Positions 1 to 6,197 of a stretch of 11,880 nt of DNA are shown piece after piece; positions within the stretch are counted from its first letter, which is position 1; each line of letters opens with the position of its first letter. Source of the DNA: SXXK01 sp046074645 (GTDB lineage Bacteria; Planctomycetota; Planctomycetia; Planctomycetales; Planctomycetaceae); NCBI GenBank assembly GCA_046074645.1, contig JBJTOP010000344.1:1-11880 (forward strand), written 5' to 3'. The translations under genes and the position numbers were made by a program. The notes beneath the pieces are model-generated. The model searched no databases. It was not told where the DNA came from and worked only from the letters and a program-made list of their open reading frames with translations.

Positions 1-555
1 GGCAAGTTTAGCAGGCATGAAAAGGCACTCCCGAGTCGCTCCAGAGCACGCCGCCACGTAGTTTGCAAGGCCCGTCGGGGAGTGTCCCCGCCGCGGTGGA
101 TTGGCGTCGAGGTTCGGTTTTGACGGTGGAAGCGGTTCCCGTGTTTGTAGCGGTGGAAGCGGCCAGGTTCGTGTTGTGGCTGTCTGCGGCAGATTTCGAT
201 ACCCGCATTCCAAAATCAGCAAGTTAAGCAGGCTGGAAAAGGCACTCCTGAGTCGCTCCAGAGCACACCGCAGCGTAGTTTGCGGGGTCTTTCGGGGAGT
301 GTCCCAGTTGCGGGGGATTGGCGTCGATGTTCGATTTTGACGGTTGAAGCGGTTTCAGTCTTTGTAGCGGCTGAAGCGGCCAGGCTCGTGCTGTGGCTGC
401 CTGCTGCAGAGTCCGATCTCTGCACTCCAAAATCGGCAAGGTAAGCAGGCAGAAAATGGCACTCGTGAGTCGCTCCAGAGCACACCGCCGCGTAGTTTGC
501 AAGGCCCGTCGGGGAGTGTCCCCGCTGCGGGGGATTTGAGTCGAGGTTTGATTTG
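1..555. repeat. 217-bp tandem repeat array, about 2.55 units, open at left edge
   Basis: Units start at 2, 219 and 436, an exact 217-bp period with no indels between units. The third unit stops after about 120 bp near 555, where similarity ends abruptly. By hand count, units 1 and 2 differ at about 35 of 217 sites (about 84% identity), so the array is not recent. Each unit carries a GC-rich mini-hairpin (76-90 and 510-524; CGGGGA, loop GTG, TCCCCG) that is broken in unit 2 (293-307). Each full unit also carries two 12-bp sub-repeats 27 bp apart (124-135 and 151-162; 341-352 and 368-379). The period is not a multiple of three, so no repeating protein can be encoded. Differences fall about 16/10/9 over the three codon phases, which is no clear coding signature. 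The array holds no recognisable gene, and it may extend beyond the window. Confidence 0.9.
76..90. repeat. Mini-hairpin in repeat unit 1
   Basis: A 6-bp perfect stem (CGGGGA/TCCCCG) with a GTG loop. It recurs identically at 510-524 in unit 3. In unit 2 (293-307) the outer pairs are lost without compensating change, which argues against a conserved RNA structure. No T-run follows, so it is not a standard terminator. Confidence 0.5.
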
Positions 556-738
556 AGCAACCAGGAACTGGTCGATCGCCTGTCTGTCGGCAGAAAGGAA
601 ACCCCCGAACGGTCCACGTTCAAGCTCTTTGATCACCAAACCCCGTCGAACGGTTTCCTCTTGCAGGGGAGAGAGCATCACCGGCAATTTCACAGATACA
701 TCTGACGTGCCCAATTCGTCTGCAGTTGTCATGCTCAT
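355..738 (-). CDS. Doubtful small ORF running into the repeat array
   Basis: This is an open frame of 127 codons on the minus strand. The first 60 or so codons (738 to about 556) lie in unique DNA and read like a protein, with segments such as LSPLQEETVRRGLVIKELER and LSADRQAIDQFLVA. The rest is translated 217-bp repeat and is not credible as protein. It lies 47 bp downstream of the isochorismatase-like gene on the same strand, so it could be the next gene of that unit. There are two nearby ATG starts (738 and 732) and no clear ribosome binding site. Third-position GC is only moderate. The best reading is the 5' part of a small gene whose original 3' end was replaced by the repeat array. A chance ORF is also possible. 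I recognise no family. Confidence 0.27.
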   Translation of the reverse strand: MSMTTADELGTSDVSVKLPVMLSPLQEETVRRGLVIKELERGPFGGFLSADRQAIDQFLVAQIKPRLKSPAAGTLPDGPCKLRGGVLWSDSRVPFSACLPCRFWSAEIGLCSRQPQHEPGRFSRYKD

Positions 739-785
739 CACTGGTCTCACACCGCAAGCGCGGTCACAATCCTCAGTTATGCGGG

Positions 786-1334
786 TCAGGCGGAGCGAAT
801 CGGCTGAGCGCGTACAAGGGCGCTCAATTGACGGAAGGCTGGGTGTTCAGCAGTTCTGCACCATTCAAAAGCGATCGCCTCAGCGCTGCTCACCACCACG
901 CCCGCGACCTGCAGGCGGCTGATGGCGATCGATCTGTCCAGCTCATGTCGGCTGCCGCTGGCGTCTGCGGCCAGCGTCACTTTCCAGCCTGCAGCGATCA
1001 GGTCGAGGGCGGTCTGCTGCACGCAGATGTGGGTTTCGATTCCCGCCAGCACCAGTTGACGGCATTCGGGATGCAGGAGACCGGCTTTCTGGATGACGTC
1101 TGCTGCACTGAACTGCAGTTTCTCCAGTACTGCGGTGTTTGCGGCAGCATTCCGCAGTACCTCGACAGTGGCACCAAGACCTCGCGGGTATTGTTCTGTC
1201 AGGATGATGGGCACTGACAGCAGACCGGCGGCTTCGAGCAGAAAACGGCAGCGTTGAGTGATCGAATCAGCGCTGCCGATAACCGGCAGCAGCCGCTCCT
1301 GCATGTCAATCACAACGAGGCAGTCTGCAGACAT
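786..1334 (-). CDS. Isochorismatase-family cysteine hydrolase (ISOC1/YcaC-like)
   Basis: The 182-aa protein has the usual single-domain length of the isochorismatase-like superfamily. The three expected catalytic residues are visible: Asp10 in VIDMQ, Lys72 in EKLQF and Cys104 in GIETHICVQQTALDL. The segment TEQYPRGLG (46-54) is characteristic of the ISOC1/ISOC2 and YcaC-like branch. Members cleave amide or vinyl-ether bonds through a nucleophilic Cys. The substrate of this branch is usually unknown, and there is no reason to assume isochorismate. No signal peptide is visible, so it is probably cytoplasmic. The start at 1334 places the conserved N-terminal strand right after Met; an in-frame upstream start at 1412 would add 26 Arg-rich residues atypical of the family. 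No convincing Shine-Dalgarno is seen. It is divergent from the DUF1549 gene and probably unrelated to it functionally. Confidence 0.9.
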   Translation of the reverse strand: MSADCLVVIDMQERLLPVIGSADSITQRCRFLLEAAGLLSVPIILTEQYPRGLGATVEVLRNAAANTAVLEKLQFSAADVIQKAGLLHPECRQLVLAGIETHICVQQTALDLIAAGWKVTLAADASGSRHELDRSIAISRLQVAGVVVSSAEAIAFEWCRTAEHPAFRQLSALVRAQPIRSA

Positions 1335-1464
1335 GAATGGTTTTCTGGTGAAACGCAGAAAATGACTGCGGCACCGCCCGCGGCGACCGCACTGGAGGCG
1401 AACGATACACAAGCAGCTCGGCGCTGCCTACCTTTGCCGAAAATCTCGTCAGCTTCCCCGCTTT

Positions 1465-1524
1465 TCCATGTATTCCGATTGAAATCAACAACTCCATCCG
1501 GCGAATATACCTGATATACATGGA
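1465..1524. promoter_or_regulatory. 9-bp inverted repeat around a possible promoter
   Basis: The 217-bp divergent intergenic region (1335-1551) contains TCCATGTAT (1465-1473) and its exact complement ATACATGGA (1516-1524), 42 bp apart. Between the arms lies a loose sigma70-like pair, TTGAAA (1479-1484) and GAATAT (1503-1508) with an 18-bp spacer, pointing at the DUF1549 gene. ATATAC also occurs twice 9 bp apart (1505-1510 and 1514-1519, one A shared in phase). A dimeric or looping regulator site is possible. The -10 match is poor and a 9-bp palindrome can arise by chance, so confidence is low. Confidence 0.22.
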
Positions 1525-1551
1525 CCGGAGTGTGTCTTCTGCGGTGGCAAC

Positions 1552-3195
1552 ATGAAAACACGACAACTGCTTGTGCTGGTGGCGCTGGGGCTGCTGATGG
1601 CGGTCGTCGTACAGTTGTCGGGGCGTGTGGACCCTGTTCAGGCCCAGCCCTCAGAAGTCTCGGCCGCTGACCAGCTTGATACCGCGGTGGCCGGCCTTGA
1701 CGCCTGGTTTGCCGTGAAATGGCAGGCCGACAGCGTCAGCCCGGCTGCGGCGGCTGATGATCTGGCAGTGTTCCGTCGTGTCTCGCTGGCACTCTACGGC
1801 TGCGGTCCGTCCCTCGAAGACCTGCGGGCCTTTGAGCGGGACACGCAGCCTGATCGGCTTGATCGCTGGATCCGCCAGATGCTCCGCGACCCTCGCTTTG
1901 CCGGCTATTTCGCCAGGCGGCTCAGCCGCAGTCTGGTGGGGGTCGAACAGGGTCCATTCATCATCTTTCGCCGTGATCAGCTGACCGACTGGCTTGAAGA
2001 ACAACTCCTTCAGGATGCCCCATGGAGCGAGATGGCGCGCCAGCTGATCGCCGCTGAAGGACTCTGGACGGACCGTCCGGCATCCAACTTCATCACGATC
2101 GCGCGAATGGAAAACGAGGATCTGGACGAAAACAAGCTTGCGGGTCGCACCGTTCGCACTTTTCTCGGCCAGCGCATCGACTGTGCCCAGTGCCATGACC
2201 ACTTTCTTGATACTCGCTGGAAGCAGAGGCATTTCGAAGGCCTTGCCGCGTGGTTTGGTCAGGCTCAGGTAACTCCCGGCGGCGTTACTGACTTTGCGAC
2301 TCCGTCTGATCAGCCTCAACCGGAATACCGTGTCGTCGCCGCAAAAGAAGACGCTTCGGCAAGCCGCATCGTGGTTCCTGAAGTGCCGTTTCATGCAGAA
2401 TGGCTGCCATCGACTGGCAGCCGCCGTGCGCGTCTGGCAGCATGGGTCACTCACGCCGACAATCGCCGGTTCGAGCGTGCGATTGCCAATCGCATCTGGG
2501 GACTGATGTTCGGCCGCCCGCTTCACGAACCCGTTGACGATCTGCCGCATCCGGAAGACAAGCCCGATGATGCTCTGGACCTGCTGGGTCGTGAATTTCG
2601 TGCCCGCGGAGATCGGCTCAGCACCCTGATTCGCATGATCGCTCTGTCGGCTCCCTTCCGACTGAATACGGCTGCTGCGGACAACGCCGACGAAGCTGCG
2701 AGGCAGACCGCTTCGTGGGCGGCATTTCCGCTGGTGCGGCTGCGACCTGAACAGGTGATAGGATCACTCTTTCAGGCAGGGCGCGTGCGTTCGGTGGATC
2801 AGAATTCGCATCCGCTCATTCGGCTCACACGGATGACGTCAGAAAACGAGTTCATCGAGGAGTATGGGGACGCTGGGGAGGACGAACTCATTCCTCAGGC
2901 CGGCACCATTTCTCAGATGCTGCTGAAGATGAATGGCCGCTTCTCACGCGAACTCGGCAAAGTCGATCTGCTCACCGGCCCCGCTCAGGTACTTGCTCTC
3001 TCACCCGACGATTCCGCGATCGTCGAAAACAGTTTTCTGATGTGTTTGTCCCGTCTTCCGGACTCCGCAGAGCTCCTGCATTTTCAAAAACAGCTGCAGC
3101 AGGCACGGCAGACCGGAGACGAACAGCGTAAAGCGGTTGTGGAGGATTTGTTCTGGGCCCTGTTCAACAGTCCGGAGTTCGCATGGAATCATTGA
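1552..3195 (+). CDS. Secreted DUF1549/DUF1553 protein with one CxxCH motif
   Basis: The 547-aa protein starts with a Sec-type signal peptide: Lys/Arg at 2-4, hydrophobic 6-21, likely cleavage after VQA31. The DUF1549 domain spans roughly 45-240 and contains CAQCH at 211-215, the heme-c-like motif typical of the family. The DUF1553 domain spans roughly 285-540, with conserved elements such as FERAIANRIWGLMFGRPLHEP (split around 307-326) and VDDL (328-331). These families occur in planctomycete envelope proteins, and a cytochrome-like electron-transfer role is presumed from the CxxCH but not shown. Many relatives are longer and carry an N-terminal PSCyt1 cytochrome domain plus a Big2 or LamG-like segment; this one lacks both and is compact. 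Its 3' end overlaps the DUF1501 gene by 13 bp, the usual family pairing, which implies co-translation. Only a weak purine-rich site precedes the ATG at 1552. Confidence 0.92.
   Translation: MKTRQLLVLVALGLLMAVVVQLSGRVDPVQAQPSEVSAADQLDTAVAGLDAWFAVKWQADSVSPAAAADDLAVFRRVSLALYGCGPSLEDLRAFERDTQPDRLDRWIRQMLRDPRFAGYFARRLSRSLVGVEQGPFIIFRRDQLTDWLEEQLLQDAPWSEMARQLIAAEGLWTDRPASNFITIARMENEDLDENKLAGRTVRTFLGQRIDCAQCHDHFLDTRWKQRHFEGLAAWFGQAQVTPGGVTDFATPSDQPQPEYRVVAAKEDASASRIVVPEVPFHAEWLPSTGSRRARLAAWVTHADNRRFERAIANRIWGLMFGRPLHEPVDDLPHPEDKPDDALDLLGREFRARGDRLSTLIRMIALSAPFRLNTAAADNADEAARQTASWAAFPLVRLRPEQVIGSLFQAGRVRSVDQNSHPLIRLTRMTSENEFIEEYGDAGEDELIPQAGTISQMLLKMNGRFSRELGKVDLLTGPAQVLALSPDDSAIVENSFLMCLSRLPDSAELLHFQKQLQQARQTGDEQRKAVVEDLFWALFNSPEFAWNH
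3174..3177 (+). promoter_or_regulatory. Shine-Dalgarno GGAG for the DUF1501 gene
   Basis: GGAG lies within the end of the DUF1549/DUF1553 gene, 5 nt before the ATG at 3183, which supports that start. A second in-frame ATG at 3195 overlaps the upstream stop codon (TGATG) and would also suit translational coupling, but it is 17 nt from this site. Confidence 0.5.
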
Positions 3196-4463
3196 TGCTT
3201 CCGCGTCGCAGTCTGCTGCAAATGGCCGCTGCCCCTGCGCTCTCATTCCTGCTTCCGCCACTGCACGCCCGTGCGGCCTCTCGCCGCGGAACTGAACGCC
3301 CACGTTCACTGATCGTGCTCTGGATGAACGGTGGCATGAGTCAGCTGGAAACCTGGGATCCGCACCCCGGTACTGCTTCCGGTGGTGATGCAAAGGACGT
3401 CGCCACCACTGTGCCCGAACTTCGCATCTCCAGCCTGCTTCCGCAGATGGCAGAACAGATGCACCACTGCCTTACCATTCGTTCTGTCACTTCGAAGGAA
3501 GGCGACCACGAGCGAGGAACAGCATTTGTTCGAAGCGGCTACCGCCCCGAGCCAACACTGAAGTATCCCACTCTCGGAGCCATCGTTGTCAGCCAGCTTG
3601 GCGCCGGGAAACTGGAGATTCCGCCGTACATTTCCGTTTCCCCTCGGATTCCGGTTCCAGAGGGCGGGTATCTGGGAAATGCGTGGAACGCCTTTCGCGT
3701 ACATCATCCGGGCCGCGAAGTTTCCAACCTCGAAGCTCCCGTTCCCGATGCCCGCCAGACTCGCCGACTGGAAAACTTACAGCTGCTCAGCCGCGGCTTT
3801 GCTGCATCCCACCCGGCCGCTGCCAGACAGACTCTGCACGATGATCTCACTGGCAAGGCCCTGCAGATGATGCAGTCTGAACAACTCCAGGCCTTCCGCC
3901 TCGATGACGAACCTGAAGTGCTCAAAAAAGCCTACGGTGATACCGAATTCGGCCGCGGCTGCCTCGTTGCTCGCAGGCTCGTCGAAACCGGGGTGCGAGT
4001 CGTCGAAGTCACCCTGCCGGGCTTCGACACTCACATCTCCAATCACGAAGGGCACGTGACCCAGTGCCGAATTCTCGATCCCGCCATGAGCACTCTGATC
4101 AATGACCTGCACCAGCGCGATCTGCTGCAGTCCACCATCGTACTGTGCATCAGCGAATTCGGTCGCACGCCGGCCGTGAATCCCGCTGCCGGTCGCGATC
4201 ACTGGCCCGCATGGTTTTCCTGCGTCATCTCCGGTGGTGGTTTCCGCAAATCGGCCCTCATCGGAGAAACTCCGGCGGATATTCCGGTGTCCGATCCACC
4301 GGCACCAAAGGATCCCGTAACCGTTCCAGAGATCTGTGCGACCATCCTCGATCAGCTGGGAATCGACGGATCAAAGGAAGTCACCACACCCGTCGGTCGT
4401 CCTGTTCGCTTCAGTGATTGCAGCCCCAGTCCGCGACTCATCGCGTCAGCGGACGGCCATTGA
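3183..4463 (+). CDS. DUF1501 protein with twin-arginine signal
   Basis: The 426-aa protein opens with PRRSLLQMAAAPALSFLLPP (7-26), a twin-arginine plus hydrophobic stretch that points to Tat export. Family hallmarks follow: MNGGMSQLETWDPHPG (48-63), GFDTH (280-284), SEFGRTP (324-330) and GRDHWP (337-342). The FDTH and GRDHW Asp/His residues are placed as metal ligands would be in alkaline-phosphatase/sulfatase-like folds, to which DUF1501 is thought to belong. No activity is established. Export after folding would suit a metal-containing enzyme. It overlaps the DUF1549/DUF1553 gene by 13 bp, and the ABC transporter gene follows after 35 bp. The start at 3183 is favoured by GGAG 5 nt upstream; ATG 3195 would give 422 aa and still keep the RR motif. 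The family call is secure, the enzymatic role is not. Confidence 0.93.
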   Translation: MESLMLPRRSLLQMAAAPALSFLLPPLHARAASRRGTERPRSLIVLWMNGGMSQLETWDPHPGTASGGDAKDVATTVPELRISSLLPQMAEQMHHCLTIRSVTSKEGDHERGTAFVRSGYRPEPTLKYPTLGAIVVSQLGAGKLEIPPYISVSPRIPVPEGGYLGNAWNAFRVHHPGREVSNLEAPVPDARQTRRLENLQLLSRGFAASHPAAARQTLHDDLTGKALQMMQSEQLQAFRLDDEPEVLKKAYGDTEFGRGCLVARRLVETGVRVVEVTLPGFDTHISNHEGHVTQCRILDPAMSTLINDLHQRDLLQSTIVLCISEFGRTPAVNPAAGRDHWPAWFSCVISGGGFRKSALIGETPADIPVSDPPAPKDPVTVPEICATILDQLGIDGSKEVTTPVGRPVRFSDCSPSPRLIASADGH

Positions 4464-4487
4464 CAAGTTCCCCCGATTGCTTTTTCC

Positions 4488-4491
4488 GGAG
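4488..4491 (+). promoter_or_regulatory. Shine-Dalgarno GGAG fixing the ABC transporter start
   Basis: GGAG stands 7 nt before the ATG at 4499. Neither the far-upstream ATG at 4418 (inside the DUF1501 gene) nor ATG 4568 has a comparable site, so 4499 is the preferred start. Confidence 0.55.
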
Positions 4492-4498
4492 TTGTCGT

Positions 4499-6145
4499 AT
4501 GGCTGGCGAGGCCGGAATCCATTGTCGGCCTGCAGTTCCGGGCAGCAGCTGCATTCCACAGCGATGGATGCCCGCAGTTGTTGCTGTGCTGGTCTCGTGC
4601 GTCTTTGGTCTGCCGGTCGCCCATGGCGATCTGCTGGACGACATTCGCGCCCGTGGAGTGCTCCGCTGGGGAGCTGACGAAGAAGGGGGCGGTCCGTTTG
4701 TCTATCGTCGCCCCGGGACCGACGAACTCACGGGATTCGAAACGGAGCTGGCGGAACTCATTGCCAGGTCACTTGGCGTGCGTGCGGAATTCGTGCAGTG
4801 TCAGTGGGACAAGCTGCCTGCCATGCTGGATCTCGGAGAAATCGACATCGTGCTCAACGGTTATGAATGGACTCCAATCCGCGCAGCCCATTACGGTACC
4901 TCCATTCCTTACTACATCTATGAACTGCAACTGCTCGGGCGCCGCAGTGACACCAGACTTCGCTCACTTGCCGACCTGCTGGAAACCGAAGACGGTCAGC
5001 CCGTTGTCGTCTCAGCACTCACCGGATCTGCAGCGGAAACGTGGATTCGCGAGTTTGGCGGAGATCGGGTACGGATCGCAGGTTTCGACGGCGTAACAGA
5101 TGCGATGAAGGCGGTCGAGCTGGGACAGGATGGCATTCGGGCCAATCTTCAGGACCTGCCGATCTGGACCTTCTATGAACGTGACTTTCCGCAGCTGAAA
5201 GCTGTCGATCGTCCCGTCGGTCGCGGCTTCTACGTGGCACTCACTCGAAAGCAAACCCCGGAACTCCTGCAGCTGGTGAATCAGATCTTCATCACCGGGC
5301 TTCAGGACGGAACACTGCGAAAAATCTTCGGTAAGGAACGGATGTGGAACGAGACGCAGGCTCTGCGTGGTCTGGAGACCGATGCCACAGGCGTGTTTGT
5401 TGGCTTGGCAGAATCGACTGAGAGTGGTTCCGGCGACGTGACCAGTGAAGACGCCGTCTCTCGACGCGAGCAGCTGCTTCACAGCACCGGATTGCTGTTC
5501 CAGGCAGCACTCACAACTGTGCTGCTCTCCATCACATCCATGCCCATCGCAATTGCCCTGGGCCTGCTGCTTGCCATTGCCCGCATGTACGGCTCACGCT
5601 GGCAGGCAATCAGCTCACAGATGCTTGTGGAGCTCCTTCGGGGCACCCCGCTGGCACTCCAGCTGTTCCTGATCTTCTTTGTTGTACCCGGGCTTTTGCA
5701 CTGGCTGTTTCCGGATCAGCAGCTGGGAGTCAGTCGTTTTCCGGCAGCCATCATGGCGCTGGCGCTGAACTACGCGGCGTGTGAAGCCGAAGTCTTTCGC
5801 AGTGGCTTCCAGGCAGTTCCCCGCGAGCAGATGGAAGCGGCATTGTCACTGGGAATGAGCCGTCCGCTGGCGCTGCGGCGAGTGATCATTCCCCAGGCCT
5901 TTCGCCGGGCAGTCCCCAACGTGACAAACGACTTTATTGCACTCTTCAAAGACACTGCCGTCTGCAGCCTGATTGGTGTGATCGAGCTGTCAAAAGGCTA
6001 CTATATTCAGGCTCAGAATACGATGGCCGTGGTGGAACTGGGAGCTGTCACTGCGGTGTTGTATCTGGCCATGAGCTACCCGCTCTCGCTGCTTTCGGCA
6101 CGCCTCGAACGGCAATTGGACCTCCGCAGCAGAAACTCTGCCTGA
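4499..6145 (+). CDS. Polar amino-acid ABC transporter: binding protein fused to permease
   Basis: The 548-aa polypeptide joins two subunits that are usually separate. Residues about 24-43 form the export signal (hydrophobic PAVVAVLVSCVFG, possible cleavage after AHG43). An LVSC sequence at 31-34 could alternatively be a lipobox. Residues about 44-285 are a family 3 solute-binding domain (DDIRARGVLRWG, then GFETELAELIARSLG, then DIVLNG with GYEWTPIRAAHYGTSIPYY). Residues about 325-540 are a His/Glu/Gln/Arg-type permease with several membrane segments. It carries the EAA loop for the ATPase, EAALSLGMSRPLALRRVIIP (446-465), preceded by ELLRGTPLALQLFLIFF. Similar fusions are known in glutamine/glutamate importers. 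The substrate is probably a polar amino acid, exact identity unknown. No ATP-binding subunit is in this window, so the ATPase must be encoded elsewhere. The gene lies 35 bp after the DUF1501 gene, probably in the same transcript. Confidence 0.9.
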   Translation: MAGEAGIHCRPAVPGSSCIPQRWMPAVVAVLVSCVFGLPVAHGDLLDDIRARGVLRWGADEEGGGPFVYRRPGTDELTGFETELAELIARSLGVRAEFVQCQWDKLPAMLDLGEIDIVLNGYEWTPIRAAHYGTSIPYYIYELQLLGRRSDTRLRSLADLLETEDGQPVVVSALTGSAAETWIREFGGDRVRIAGFDGVTDAMKAVELGQDGIRANLQDLPIWTFYERDFPQLKAVDRPVGRGFYVALTRKQTPELLQLVNQIFITGLQDGTLRKIFGKERMWNETQALRGLETDATGVFVGLAESTESGSGDVTSEDAVSRREQLLHSTGLLFQAALTTVLLSITSMPIAIALGLLLAIARMYGSRWQAISSQMLVELLRGTPLALQLFLIFFVVPGLLHWLFPDQQLGVSRFPAAIMALALNYAACEAEVFRSGFQAVPREQMEAALSLGMSRPLALRRVIIPQAFRRAVPNVTNDFIALFKDTAVCSLIGVIELSKGYYIQAQNTMAVVELGAVTAVLYLAMSYPLSLLSARLERQLDLRSRNSA

Positions 6146-6197
6146 AGCCGATCACCGGCCACCTGCCTTTCGCTCAGAGAACCAGGTCCAGGGCGGT

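Noticed and set aside
1..555. CRISPR array
   Set aside because: The repeat unit is 217 bp throughout and does not alternate short repeats with unique spacers; no cas genes are nearby.
8..623. Minus-strand ORFs in the array giving similar Cys-containing peptides in each unit
   Set aside because: They are translations of the 217-bp repeat in shifting frames. The period is not a multiple of 3 and substitutions show no clear codon-phase bias.
726..1217. Plus-strand ORF opposite the isochorismatase-like gene
   Set aside because: It is a shadow. The minus strand carries the catalytic Asp, Lys and Cys motifs and normal family length.
1651..2550. 299-codon minus-strand ORF inside the DUF1549/DUF1553 gene
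   Set aside because: It is an antisense shadow of a well-supported gene, with unlikely composition and no motif.
4418..4498. Earlier ATG start for the transporter fusion
   Set aside because: It would overlap the DUF1501 gene by 46 bp, lacks a ribosome site and adds residues before the signal. ATG 4499 has GGAG 7 nt upstream.
6146..6197. Bidirectional terminator between the convergent genes
   Set aside because: Only a 5-bp ACCTG/CAGGT stem (6161-6165, 6183-6187) with a long loop and no T-run is visible.
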